Notes: a model not told the origin generated them from the letters alone. A DNA stretch of 64,000 nt from Chitinophaga eiseniae (GCF_900167135.1 NZ_FUWZ01000009.1:23438-87437), one strand, 5' to 3'; shown: positions 35,313 through 43,548, numbered from the stretch's first letter. A program made the numbers and translations.

Positions 35313-36428
35313 ATGCGTTTATCCCTGCTGCAACTTCCGCTGGTGCTCATGCTGGTATCCGGCGGTGCATATGCCCAACAAGACAGTCTTCAGGCCCGTG
35401 AAAAAGCTACCGCCGCCATCAAACTGATGGATGGGGGAGAACCTGAAAAATCCATCCCATTGCTGGAAGAGGCTGCCAAGCTGGACCCGAAGAACCTCGA
35501 TTATCCGTACGAGATGGCGTATGCCCGTTACCTGATGAAAGATTATAACAAAAGTGTGGACATCCTTAAAAAGCTGGCCCGCCGTGACGACGCCAATGAC
35601 AGGGTGTACCAGCTACTGGGCAACAGCTACGATATGGCCGGGCAAAGGGAGAAAGCCATCGAGACCTATGAAAAAGGGCTGAAGATATTCCCGGCATCGG
35701 GTAATCTGTACCTGGAGCGGGGCGTCATGGAGGTGATGAAAGAGGACTATAACAAAGCGCTGGCTTATTTTGAAGCAGGTATTGCGGCTGCGCCCATGTA
35801 CCCTTCCAACTATTACTGGGCAGCGAAGATATTCGGCAATTACACCCAGGAAGAAGTGTGGGGAATGATTTACGGGGAGATATTTCTGAACCTGGAACGC
35901 AACACCCGCCGGACAGTAGAGATCAGTAAAATGCTGTACCTGACGTATAAGTCAGAGATCAAACTGGAAGGAGATTCAGCGAGCGTCAGCTTTAGTAAAA
36001 ATAATGTGATCAATCTTAGTTACGATCCCAAGGGAGGACCGGAGGCATTGGCGGCGCAGCTGAAGAACCTGAAGATGCCTTATGGCGGAAGTGTTTATGA
36101 ACCTAACCTGGCGATAGCGGTAGCTGGTGAGAAAATCATCAACCTGCAGTCGCTCAACAATATACGTTCGAGATTTTTGGAGCTGTATCAGCAGAAATTC
36201 CGTAGTATGACGAAAGTACCGGTAGTGCTGTTCGATTATCAGCAGCAGGTAAAAGAGGCCGGTTTCCTGGAGCCTTACAACTACTGGATACTGGGCTATG
36301 GGCAGGAGCAGGACTTCACCGACTGGCGCGCGGCCCACGGGGACCTGTTCGACCGTTTTCTCGGGTGGGTGAAGGACCACCGGCTGACCATCAACGAAGA
36401 GTCCCGGTTCTATCGTACCCGTTACTGA
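35313..36428 (+). CDS. Secreted TPR-repeat protein
   Basis: 371 residues from the ATG at 35313, preferred over a GTG two codons earlier. Signal peptide MRLSLLQLPLVLMLVSGGAYAQQ. Residues 25-170 contain TPR repeats (EKSIPLLEEAAKLDPKNLDYPYEMAYARYLMKDYNKSVDILKKLA), then a novel C-terminal half of about 180 residues with no family I recognise (FLELYQQKFRSMTKVPVVLFDYQQQ). Its stop abuts the stop of a convergent SDR gene. Confidence 0.85.
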   Translation: MRLSLLQLPLVLMLVSGGAYAQQDSLQAREKATAAIKLMDGGEPEKSIPLLEEAAKLDPKNLDYPYEMAYARYLMKDYNKSVDILKKLARRDDANDRVYQLLGNSYDMAGQREKAIETYEKGLKIFPASGNLYLERGVMEVMKEDYNKALAYFEAGIAAAPMYPSNYYWAAKIFGNYTQEEVWGMIYGEIFLNLERNTRRTVEISKMLYLTYKSEIKLEGDSASVSFSKNNVINLSYDPKGGPEALAAQLKNLKMPYGGSVYEPNLAIAVAGEKIINLQSLNNIRSRFLELYQQKFRSMTKVPVVLFDYQQQVKEAGFLEPYNYWILGYGQEQDFTDWRAAHGDLFDRFLGWVKDHRLTINEESRFYRTRY

Positions 36429-37148
36429 TCAGGGGAGCTTCGCTACCCATCTTTCCGGCATGAGCCGCAGTACGTGGTAAATCAACTTCCACTTAAATCC
36501 CGGTACAATGGTGAAATGTTTGCCCGCGTTCACTACGGCGCCGGCAATGAACGCCGGTTCCAGCATCAGCGACTCCGGGAGGGGCAGTCCTGCCGTCATC
36601 TTACTGCGGATGTAGCCCGCCACAATCACGTTGACGGTTATACGTCGTGCAAACAAATGTTGCCTTAATCCCGCGAGGTATTGGGTGAAAGCAGCTTTGG
36701 TGCTGCCGTAGATAAAATTGCTTTTCCTGCCGCGGACGCCCGAAAGGGAGGAGAGCCCGATAATCCTTTCCAGCGCTGTGTTGGCGTTGTCGGTAGCGAT
36801 CATGTTCAGGATGGACACTGCTCCGCAATAATGCACCTGCATCATATTGAAGGTACCGTCCCAGTCCTTCATGGCGGCGGTATTGTCTTTCAGGTAACCG
36901 GCGGCGTACAGGACGATCTGCGGTTTGGCAGGAAGGCTGTCATAGAATGTGCGGTGACTGCCGAAGTCCGTTGCATCGAAATGGCGGATGGTCACCTGTT
37001 CTGGAGGGAGTTGCTGTTGTTGCGCGAATGTTTCCAGCGCAGCGGTGCTGCGGGAGGCTGCTACCACGTGATACCCCCGGCTGACGTACATTTTGAGCGC
37101 TTCTTTTGCCACATCGGAATTGGCGCCCAGTATAAGGACTTGTTTCAT
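36429..37148 (-). CDS. Short-chain dehydrogenase/reductase
   Basis: 239 residues from the ATG at 37146-37148. Nucleotide-binding motif VLILGANSDVAKEALKMYVSRGYHVVAASRS at the N terminus, then LYAAGYLKDN (NAG-type), the catalytic IGLSSLSGVRGRKSNFIYGSTKAAF (Ser, Tyr-x-x-x-Lys) and NVIVAGYIRSKM. Of the type seen in polysaccharide and arabinan epimerase loci (DprE2-like), but substrate is not assignable. A long upstream extension of the frame overlaps the palindromic element at 37155-37254, so the shorter start is used. Confidence 0.88.
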   Translation of the reverse strand: MKQVLILGANSDVAKEALKMYVSRGYHVVAASRSTAALETFAQQQQLPPEQVTIRHFDATDFGSHRTFYDSLPAKPQIVLYAAGYLKDNTAAMKDWDGTFNMMQVHYCGAVSILNMIATDNANTALERIIGLSSLSGVRGRKSNFIYGSTKAAFTQYLAGLRQHLFARRITVNVIVAGYIRSKMTAGLPLPESLMLEPAFIAGAVVNAGKHFTIVPGFKWKLIYHVLRLMPERWVAKLP

Positions 37149-37154
37149 ATCTAA

Positions 37155-37254
37155 AAAAGATGACAGGATTTTTCGCAGGTGGGTTAAAACAGGCACGAAG
37201 TTCCTGTTTTTTGACGGTAAGTCAAAGCGCCTGTGAAAAATCCTGTCATCTTTT
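37155..37254. repeat. Nested inverted repeat, possible structured RNA or mobile palindrome
   Basis: Outer arms of 25 bp (37155-37179 and 37230-37254) match with one mismatch, which would be a G-U pair in RNA. The 50-nt interior holds two further hairpins, AAAACAGG/CCTGTTTT (37186-37193, 37203-37210) and TTGAC/GTCAA (37211-37215, 37221-37225). The element fills the gap between the DinB and SDR genes. Confidence 0.7.
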
Positions 37255-37262
37255 ACCGCCGG

Positions 37263-37751
37263 TTAGCGCTCATAGAAGGGCGCAGGTTCCAGTCCCAGCG
37301 AGCGGTAATAGACATATATCTGTCCGCGGTGGTGTATTTCATTGTCGATGAAATAAAGCACCAGGTTGATCACTACGCCTTCGTACATGCCAAAAGCTTT
37401 GTCTGTTTCCTGGAAGCGTTCTTCCGTGATCAGCGGCCAGTATTCGTTGATCAGCCGGGTATTTTCGTCCCAGAGGTCGAGAATTTCCTGTTTGGTAGCG
37501 GGTTGTTCTCTTTTAGGAACGGTCTGCCAGTTGCGGGTGGCGGCGCCGGTCACGCCCATGCCGGAAACATTGATCTGTTCCATGGCTAAGGCAGCTACAG
37601 AGCGCATGCCGCCGATGGAATAGTCAAAAAAACGGTCTTCCGGGAACCCTTCCAGCAGGCGACGGGTAAGGCGGCGGTGTCCCTGGTAATGTTCGAGCAA
37701 ATCGGCGCTGGAGATGGCGGTCACTGGTGTTGCGATGGTCGTGTTTTCCAT
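37263..37751 (-). CDS. DinB-family protein
   Basis: 162 residues from the ATG at 37749-37751, preferred over an earlier in-frame start. Four-helix DinB fold; metal-site histidines of the family are represented by HYQGHRRLTRRLL near the start and YFIDNEIHHRGQIYVYYRSLG near the end. These proteins are often thiol- or stress-related metal-dependent enzymes of unknown substrate. A nested palindrome separates it from the SDR gene downstream. Confidence 0.85.
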   Translation of the reverse strand: MENTTIATPVTAISSADLLEHYQGHRRLTRRLLEGFPEDRFFDYSIGGMRSVAALAMEQINVSGMGVTGAATRNWQTVPKREQPATKQEILDLWDENTRLINEYWPLITEERFQETDKAFGMYEGVVINLVLYFIDNEIHHRGQIYVYYRSLGLEPAPFYER

Positions 37752-37843
37752 ATATCTGTTTTCTTTAGATGTTGAATAATGTTGATGGTCCAAAGATAAC
37801 TGGCGGGTAGTGACAACCTTATGTCAGCAGGGTTGAAAAAAAT

Positions 37844-38797
37844 TTAATCCGGGAAAGTGAGCACGGTGCGGCCGATGTTGCGGCGGTTCTCCATATCGCT
37901 GTGGGCGCGGGCTACGTCCGTAAAGGCGTAGTTATTGACCTGGCTTTGGAGCCGGCCGTCGGCGATCAGTTCCAGCAGGTAGCGGTTCCATTGCTGCCGT
38001 AGTTCCGGGGGGATGTTATAGACGGTAGACCCGGCGACACGGGCGGATTTCATTATCAGCTCCTGGGGGTTGACAGCGGTGGGTTGCCCGGAGCTGTTTC
38101 CATAGATGATCAGCGTGCCGTTGACAGCGAGGGCGGTCACCAGTTGAGCAGGCGTATCGCCGCCGGTAGCGTCCAGTATCAGGTCGGCGCCCTGCGTGCC
38201 GGTGACGGTTGTCAGTTGCTGGAGCCAGTCAGCGTCGCGGTAGTTGATGACGTGTGTAGCGCCGAGGGAGCGTACGTAGGTCTGTTTAGCGGCGCTGCCG
38301 GTGAGCGCGATGATATGGGGAACGCCTTTGATTTTCGCCAGTTGTACCGCTTTAGCGCCCACGCCGCCGGCGGCAGCGGTGATGACTACGGAGCTGTAGC
38401 CGCTGGTTTGTTCCAGCAGGTGTTGGGCTGTCAGTGCGTGGGTAAGCAGTCCTTCCGCGGGAGCCACGTGGTCGGGCAGAACGGTGAGGGCTGTGGCAGA
38501 AATGGCGGCATAGGCGGCGTATCCGGCAGGGGCGTATCCGGTTACCCGTTGTCCTGCCCGGAGGTGTTGTACATCGCTGCCTGTTTCGGTGATAATACCG
38601 CTCACCTCGCCGGGTAATATGGCCGGAAATTGCGGAATAAAGGGGTAAATACCCTGACGGACAAGGAGGTCGGCGTAATTGACGCCCACCGCCTGCACTT
38701 TCACGATCACTTCCTGCGGGGTGGGAACGGGCATGGGCCGGTCGGTCACTTCCAGCACATCAGGAGCGCCGTAAGCGTTAATGGTCACTGCTTTCAT
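37844..38797 (-). CDS. NAD(P)H:quinone oxidoreductase-type zinc-less alcohol dehydrogenase
   Basis: 317 residues. GroES-like N-terminal domain (VIVKVQAVGVNYADLLVRQGIYPFIPQFPAILPGEVSGII) and Rossmann domain (VVITAAAGGVGAKAVQLAKIKGVPHIIALTGSAAK). The catalytic-zinc residues of ADHs are missing, and the VNYADLLVRQG motif is that of the quinone oxidoreductase (zeta-crystallin) group. Monocistronic. Confidence 0.92.
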   Translation of the reverse strand: MKAVTINAYGAPDVLEVTDRPMPVPTPQEVIVKVQAVGVNYADLLVRQGIYPFIPQFPAILPGEVSGIITETGSDVQHLRAGQRVTGYAPAGYAAYAAISATALTVLPDHVAPAEGLLTHALTAQHLLEQTSGYSSVVITAAAGGVGAKAVQLAKIKGVPHIIALTGSAAKQTYVRSLGATHVINYRDADWLQQLTTVTGTQGADLILDATGGDTPAQLVTALAVNGTLIIYGNSSGQPTAVNPQELIMKSARVAGSTVYNIPPELRQQWNRYLLELIADGRLQSQVNNYAFTDVARAHSDMENRRNIGRTVLTFPD

Positions 38798-39003
38798 ATG
38801 ATGATGTTGTTTAGATCGTACAAAGATGATGGATCAGGCCCGATGAAACACCATATGTTTCATCTATGTAAGTGACTTGTTTTTCCGTCAGATTTTCTGT
38901 AGTGCCTTCGTTTTATACGTGGCGAAGAGGTCTTTCATTTTTCCGGGCGACGGTACAGGTTGTCGGGAAAGCAGTTAAATTCGTTGTAAGTATTTATTTT
39001 TCT

Positions 39004-39918
39004 ATGAAAAAAATCCGCGTATATATTCCGTTCCTGGCAGCGCTGCTGCTGACGCAGGTGCTACCTGCACAAAACAGGATCGTCGTGTTTCAGTCTGATT
39101 TCGGTTTGAAGGACGGGGCTGTTTCCGCCATGAAGGGCGTGGCCAATAGCGTATCTGCCGACCTTAAACTGTACGATCTGACCCATGAAATACCGGCTTA
39201 CAACATTTGGGAGGCCGCCTTCCGACTGGAGCAGACGGTGCCCTACTGGCCGGAGGGAACGGTTTTCGTATCGGTAGTGGACCCTGGTGTCGGCACCAAC
39301 CGTAAATCAGTGGTGCTCAAGACCCGCAAAGGGCACTTCATCGTGACACCGGACAACGGTACGCTTACGCTGATAGCAGCGTCGGAGGGGATAGCCGAAG
39401 TGCGGGAGATCGATGAGGCGGTGAACCGCCGCAAAGGCTCCGGAAAATCTTACACTTTTCATGGCCGCGACGTATACGCCTACACCGGCGCGCGCCTCGC
39501 ATCCGGCACCATCGCTTTTGACCAGGTAGGGCCTGTATTGCCGGCCAGTGTGGTTAAGTTGCCATTTCAGCGGGCGGTGCGGGAGGGGAAGACGCTCCGG
39601 GGGAACATTCCCATCCTGGATATCCAATACGGCAATGTGTGGACCAACATCGACGCCGCCCTGCTGGAGGAGCTGCGGCCGCAGTACGGTGATACGCTGG
39701 AAGTGACATTCTATCACGGGCAGCGGCAGGTGACCACGATACAGACGCCCTACAGCGAGACATTTGGCGCTGTGGCCGAAGGCAAGCCGCTCGCGTATCT
39801 CAACAGCCTGATGCAGCTGTCTTTCGCCCTTAATATGGGGAACCTTGCAGCGGCGTATCACCTCGGCAGTGGCAGCGACTGGAGCGTGGCCGTTACCCTG
39901 ATGCCCCGGCAGAATTAA
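39004..39918 (+). CDS. Exported SAM hydroxide adenosyltransferase-like protein (DUF62)
   Basis: 304 residues from the ATG at 39004. Signal peptide MKKIRVYIPFLAALLLTQVLPAQ, then the family core: VVFQSDFGLKDGAVSAMKGV, YDLTHEIPAYNIWEAAFRLEQTVPYWPEGTVFVSVVDPGVGTNRKSVVLKT, FIVTPDNGTLTL and TFHGRDVYAYTGARLASG. The Asp in SDFG, the DPGVGT and the FHGRD motifs are those of the SAM hydrolase / fluorinase fold. Enzymes of this fold normally use cytoplasmic SAM; a secreted member has no obvious SAM supply, so the extracellular substrate may differ. Confidence 0.82.
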   Translation: MKKIRVYIPFLAALLLTQVLPAQNRIVVFQSDFGLKDGAVSAMKGVANSVSADLKLYDLTHEIPAYNIWEAAFRLEQTVPYWPEGTVFVSVVDPGVGTNRKSVVLKTRKGHFIVTPDNGTLTLIAASEGIAEVREIDEAVNRRKGSGKSYTFHGRDVYAYTGARLASGTIAFDQVGPVLPASVVKLPFQRAVREGKTLRGNIPILDIQYGNVWTNIDAALLEELRPQYGDTLEVTFYHGQRQVTTIQTPYSETFGAVAEGKPLAYLNSLMQLSFALNMGNLAAAYHLGSGSDWSVAVTLMPRQN

Positions 39919-39957
39919 ATCCTTTTAAGTAATTTGCGTCCCAGTTTAATTGTGATT

Positions 39958-40701
39958 ATGGATATCAGTATCAATAAATATATCAGCGAGACAGGCTTCT
40001 GCAGCCGGCGGGAGGCAGACAAATACATAGAGCAGGGCCGCGTCACCATCAATGATAATATCGCTTCCAAGGGTAACCGCGTGAAGGCAGGCGACGTGGT
40101 GGAGGTAGACGGAGAACCGCTGAAAAAGAAAAAGACGACCGTGTATATCGCGCTCAACAAGCCCAAAGGCATTACCTGTACCACCGACCTGAAAGATAAA
40201 ACCAATATCATCGACTTCATGAATTTTCCGTCGAGGATATTTCCTATCGGCCGGCTGGACAAGCTTTCCGAAGGGCTGATCTTCCTGACCAATGACGGTG
40301 ATATCGTGAACAAGATCCTTCGTGCCGGTAACCAGCATGAAAAAGAATATATCGTGTCTGTCGATAAACCCGTTACCCTGGAATTTATCAAGGCCATGCG
40401 CAACGGGGTGAAAATACTGGGTACCGTTACCCAGAAGTGTTTTGTGCAGCAGGAAGGGACCGACAGGTTCCGTATTATCCTTACCCAGGGCCTCAACCGC
40501 CAGATACGCCGTATGTGCGAGGTGCTGGGATATAAAGTCGTGACGCTGAAAAGAACGCGTATCATGAACATGACCCTAAAAGATCTGGCACCCGGAAAGT
40601 GGCGTTATTTTACCAAAGAAGAAATTTCCAGCATCAATACCATGGTGGCTTCCAGCAGTAAAACCGCTCCCGGTGACAACAGCGGAGGAATGGATGAATA
40701 G
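39958..40701 (+). CDS. rluF: 23S rRNA pseudouridine synthase RluF
   Basis: 247 residues from the ATG at 39958; a TTG eight codons upstream is less likely. S4 RNA-binding domain (INKYISETGFCSRREADKYIEQGRVTINDNIASKGNRVKAGD) then the RsuA/RluB family catalytic domain with VYIALNKPKGITCTT and the catalytic Asp in PIGRLDKLSEGLIFLTNDGD, and LTQGLNRQIRRMCEVLGYKVVTLKR. Overall match is to RluF, which modifies U2604 of 23S rRNA. Short, low-complexity C-terminal tail. Confidence 0.9.
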   Translation: MDISINKYISETGFCSRREADKYIEQGRVTINDNIASKGNRVKAGDVVEVDGEPLKKKKTTVYIALNKPKGITCTTDLKDKTNIIDFMNFPSRIFPIGRLDKLSEGLIFLTNDGDIVNKILRAGNQHEKEYIVSVDKPVTLEFIKAMRNGVKILGTVTQKCFVQQEGTDRFRIILTQGLNRQIRRMCEVLGYKVVTLKRTRIMNMTLKDLAPGKWRYFTKEEISSINTMVASSSKTAPGDNSGGMDE

Positions 40702-40744
40702 CGTGTATGCTTCAGCGTTAGCGTAAAAAATTTTTCGAAAAAAA

Positions 40745-40775
40745 TTTGGAAGTGAAAATTTAATTCCTATTTTTG
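40745..40775 (+). promoter_or_regulatory. Bacteroidota-type promoter of the tRNA gene
   Basis: TTTG at 40745-40748 and TATTTTTG at 40768-40775 with a 19-nt spacer, an exact match to the TTTG/TAnnTTTG pattern of the primary sigma factor. The tRNA begins 28 nt downstream. Confidence 0.85.
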
Positions 40776-40802
40776 CACCCGCTTAACAGCAATACAGTAA
40801 AG

Positions 40803-40875
40803 GATTCCGTAGCTCAGTTGGTAGAGCAATACACTTTTAATGTATGGGCCCTGGGTTCGAGTCCCAGCGGGATCA
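40803..40875 (+). tRNA. trnK: tRNA-Lys (anticodon UUU)
   Basis: 73 nt folding as a cloverleaf: acceptor GATTCCG/CGGGATC (one T-G wobble) with discriminator A, D-arm GCTC/GAGC with AGTTGGTA loop, anticodon stem ATACA/TGTAT enclosing CTTTTAA (anticodon TTT), and T-arm CTGGG/CCCAG with loop TTCGAGT. CCA is not encoded. The 3' half is a phage or island attachment target: copies occur at 43526-43543 and 43649-43670. Confidence 0.95.
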
Positions 40876-40887
40876 CAGACAACTTAT

Positions 40888-40920
40888 AAACCTCGCGCTA
40901 GTCGCGGGGTTTTGTTTTTT
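40888..40920 (+). terminator. Terminator after tRNA-Lys
   Basis: AAACCTCGCG-CTAGT-CGCGGGGTTT, a 10-bp stem (one T-G) followed by TTTGTTTTTT. It lies 12 nt past the tRNA. Just downstream, TTTAGTTGAG occurs twice at 40917-40938, possibly integrase arm sites. Confidence 0.85.
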
Positions 40921-40948
40921 AGTTGAGCGTTTAGTTGAGTTCCTTTTG

Positions 40949-41009
40949 TATAACCCCAATTTTTTTCCCGTACTTCATACAGGTTAATCAGCTTTTACTA
41001 AGATACGAA
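40949..41009 (+). repeat. 61-bp direct repeat, left copy
   Basis: Matches 43706-43766 without gaps and with four mismatches (TATAACCCC...CAGCTTTTACTAAGATACGAA). Together with the duplicated tRNA 3' end it marks the two ends of an integrated segment of about 2.8 kb. Confidence 0.85.
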
Positions 41010-41053
41010 ATATCTATTGTCGATTTATTTTAGTGTCTTATGATACTCACTAT

Positions 41054-41254
41054 TTATTGCATGTCGAAGTTTGTACTTGAAATAAAGGCGGGACTACCAT
41101 CTGGTGCTTTTGACCAATTAAACATCCATTCCAAAATGGGCTCTTCGATTGTTATTTTTCCGTTCTCTGTCTTGATTTTATCTCCGTAAGGCATATTTTT
41201 ATTTATTGCGGTAAGTGTATAATGATCGTATGCGAGCAAACCACAAAAGAGCAC
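41054..41254 (-). CDS. Short ORF of unknown function, possible gene fragment
   Basis: 66 residues with a GTG start; overlaps the start of the plus-strand pseudogene by 40 bp. Residues ENGKITIEEPILEWMFNWSKAPDG look protein-like, but no family is recognised and there is no independent support for translation. It may be the C-terminal piece of a gene cut at the island boundary. Confidence 0.25.
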   Translation of the reverse strand: MLFCGLLAYDHYTLTAINKNMPYGDKIKTENGKITIEEPILEWMFNWSKAPDGSPAFISSTNFDMQ

Positions 41255-41586
41255 AAGTTGAATTACCCCAAACTAAGAATGCTAAAACTCAATCGAAAAT
41301 TCCAGCACTGACAGTTACTCTTTATGCTTTATTCAAAACGGCAGGCACCGAAAGGCTTGCTTCTGACGCCTTTTCTGCTCAAATGTTAAATAAGCTAACC
41401 GGAGTGGATACTGATAGCATTAAAGAAAATCTTTGACGGATTATACACCCCAAGAATTTAACGCTCAAGGAACGAGCTGAAATAGTAAAGGGTATATCCG
41501 TTGCAAAGGCTTACTTTGAAAAGTTAAGTTATCCGCTAGCAATTAAGCTACTAGATGAGTTGGAGACGAAATTGGAGAAGAAATAG
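41215..41586 (+). pseudogene. Mobile-element accessory protein gene with internal stop
   Basis: One frame runs from 41215 to a TAG at 41584-41586 with a single TGA at 41434-41436: the first part ends GVDTDSIKENL, then stop, then RIIHPKNLTLKERAEIVKGI and on to LETKLEKK. The reading is coherent across the stop (a CGA-to-TGA change would restore Arg). The helical pattern (VTLYALFKTAGTERL ... FSAQMLNKLTGV ... VAKAYFEKLSYPLAIKLLDELE) resembles small accessory proteins of Bacteroidota mobile elements, from memory. The alternative starts are 41215 (GTG) or 41230 (ATG). Confidence 0.6.
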
Positions 41587-41678
41587 CACATCTTTTGCCT
41601 TGATGTATCGGCTTTAAGTATACTTAGTTTTTTTTGCTTTCCTCCAAACGTATGTTTGCCAGCTAAAACGGTAAGTGT

Positions 41679-41786
41679 ATGAAGGAAAATGTGCAAATTG
41701 AAAAAGCTCTAACCCCCATGTTGTTTCCCTTTGATCCCGACCACTTTTGGCAGCGGGTAAGACTTATCATCCGGGAAGAGATATGA
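41679..41786 (+). pseudogene. Truncated small ORF, possible excisionase-type N terminus
   Basis: 35 residues (MKENVQIEKALTPMLF, then PFDPDHFWQRVRLIIREEI) before a TGA. The PFDPDHFW-RLIIREE pattern resembles the lead of helix-turn-helix or excisionase-like proteins on Bacteroidota mobile elements, which normally continue into a DNA-binding domain not found here. It overlaps, in another frame, the open frame of the toxin fragment, so a recombination junction probably lies around 41735-41786. Confidence 0.4.
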
Positions 41787-42610
41787 TCAATTCCGGTCAT
41801 CAGTTTGTTGAATTTGTATCAAAACTCGGTACCAGTGCGCTGAGCGATTTAACCAAATCTATCTATAACCAGAAAGTCAATCGCGAATCCTCTTTTGCGA
41901 GAGGGCTGACAGGCAACGGTGTTTTGAGTGACGAAACGCTGGACCGGTTCAGAAAGGAGGCAAACAGAGAATCGCTGTCAGCTCTTAAAACCGCATGGGC
42001 CAAAGAGTTGTCGGGAACAGACCCTGCTTCTATAAATTATATGATCAACCCGTTTGCACGAGCCAACTTTTTATCCGCACGTGCATTGGCGGCTACCTCC
42101 AATGAAGAAGCGCTGGGGCTGATTTCGGCTACAGCTGTTGATGTTGCTACGCAGTGGCTTTTCGGATTAGAAGGTGTGCGGCCAAGAAATTTTAAAGCAG
42201 GACTTTCTTTCAGCACGGCGGAGATACCCAAGGTGAATAATTCAATTATTGTCGGTGATGGTGGGAATTATGTAACACGAATGAAATATGTACGGGACAT
42301 TTATGAGCATGAAACACTATCAGATATAATACAGTCAGGTGTTGACAGAACAAACAGTACAGGACTGGAACATGCTGTTGTAAGATTGGGACCCAATAGT
42401 CCCTACCCAGGCCTGAAAGTGATGGTGAGCGGCGGAACACACGGTATTAACTTTGCGCCAGGAGAAATTACCACCTTGTTTGGACATACTCATCCGGCTG
42501 TGACGGGGGCGAGCACTGCAGATTTTACGGCCTTGCAGCAGTTAAATCAAAGTAAACAGTATATTTTTGAGGGGTTAACTGGACAAAAATTATTAATAAG
42601 AAAACCATAG
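41747..42610 (+). CDS. Orphan polymorphic-toxin C-terminus with JAMM/JAB-like motif
   Basis: The frame is open from 41735 and yields about 288 residues with no convincing start (first M-type codon is TTG at 41747; the first ATG is at 41783). The helical N-terminal part (SKLGTSALSDLTKSIYNQKVNRESSFARGL ... ARANFLSARALAATSNEEALGLISATAVD) looks like the linker preceding a toxin domain of an Rhs or similar protein. The C-terminal part ends with FGHTHPAVTGASTADF: His247, His249, Ser256 and Asp259 fit the JAMM/JAB metalloprotease pattern H-x-H-x(6)-S-x-x-D, one residue shorter than the usual seven-residue gap. A candidate immunity gene starts 2 bp after its stop. Confidence 0.6.
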   Translation: MAAGKTYHPGRDMINSGHQFVEFVSKLGTSALSDLTKSIYNQKVNRESSFARGLTGNGVLSDETLDRFRKEANRESLSALKTAWAKELSGTDPASINYMINPFARANFLSARALAATSNEEALGLISATAVDVATQWLFGLEGVRPRNFKAGLSFSTAEIPKVNNSIIVGDGGNYVTRMKYVRDIYEHETLSDIIQSGVDRTNSTGLEHAVVRLGPNSPYPGLKVMVSGGTHGINFAPGEITTLFGHTHPAVTGASTADFTALQQLNQSKQYIFEGLTGQKLLIRKP

Positions 42611-42612
42611 TT

Positions 42613-43110
42613 ATGGCAATCATTTTTGAAAATGAAAGTACCTGCCCTTTGTGCGGGCAGGTACTGAATAAAGAGAAACCTTATTTTTTGCTGCCACCGC
42701 TTATTGGGAATGTGAAAGACCCTTTGTTTATTTTCAGTGACAGCGGAATACACGTCGAATGCTTTGAGAGAAATTCTCTGAAGGAAAGAGTGTTGTATCA
42801 TCTGGACATATATGATAAGCGGCCGCCCGTAACTGATCTGAGATGTGATGTAGACGGTGCTTTGATCACTGATCTGCGAAAAGCACTGCTCTTCGGGCTA
42901 TTGACATCAGATCCTGATGAACCGCTGTATGAGTTTAACTATACGGTACTCAATACTGATAATGTAAGTAAATGGGAGAAAAGGGAAGCGTTTCTGAAGG
43001 CCGGAGCAGATTTTTTACAGCAGGGAAAATGGGAAGGCCTTGCCGGCCCTGGTTTGCTTCGTTATCTGATAGATGAGGTTAATCAGGCTTTAGCGGCAAA
43101 TCAGCAATAG
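42613..43110 (+). CDS. Candidate immunity protein with zinc-ribbon-like motif
   Basis: 165 residues, start 2 bp after the toxin fragment. N terminus has C11-P-L-C14 and, after 32 residues, H47-V-E-C50 (GIHVECFE), a CxxC...HxxC zinc-binding arrangement. The rest is helical and acidic (LTSDPDEPLYEFNYTV, FLQQGKWEGLAGPGLLRYLIDEVNQAL). No family is recognised. Position directly behind a toxin C-terminus, on the same strand, is the classical place for the cognate immunity gene. Confidence 0.55.
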   Translation: MAIIFENESTCPLCGQVLNKEKPYFLLPPLIGNVKDPLFIFSDSGIHVECFERNSLKERVLYHLDIYDKRPPVTDLRCDVDGALITDLRKALLFGLLTSDPDEPLYEFNYTVLNTDNVSKWEKREAFLKAGADFLQQGKWEGLAGPGLLRYLIDEVNQALAANQQ

Positions 43111-43525
43111 TCGGTTGGTGACGCTGATAGTGGCTGTGTTTTCAGATATATGCAGCTCATTTTTATCCACCCTACTCTTTTTCTCCATTCATTTATCTCC
43201 TTTTTCCTTTTGTGAAAATCTTCGGGCGGGTTCTGTTTTTTGACTTCGCCCGTTTTCTTATCAGTGGTGTTTGCGCTTCAAGCGTGTTAAGTCCAGTAGA
43301 TTTGCGCCCTTCATTAACTTTGCGCACTTTACCCTTTGGGCAGATTAGTTTGATTGGTAACAGCATACTCAAAAAATTTTAGTCGATTTTTTGGTCGAGT
43401 TCAATGCTGTTAACCGTTATAAAGGTGGGGTTTTAAAAAATTGACCGGTTTTATAAGGTGTTGAAAATCAATTTATAAAAGTAAAACTAAGTAAAGTGGT
43501 GTAAGACTTTTCCTGACTTCTGTAA

Positions 43526-43543
43526 TCCCATCGGGATCACAGA
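43526..43543 (+). repeat. Duplicated tRNA-Lys 3' end (att-like), copy 2
   Basis: 18 bp matching 40862-40879 (TCCCAGCGGGATCACAGA) with one mismatch. It is followed at once by a strong terminator, the arrangement expected where an element carrying a tRNA 3' end displaced the native one. Confidence 0.8.
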
Positions 43544-43548
43544 AATAG

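Noticed and set aside
41434..41436. Possible selenocysteine or stop-codon read-through at the internal TGA
   Set aside because: No selenocysteine insertion structure is apparent just after the TGA and the gene is in a decaying island; a simple nonsense mutation is more economical.
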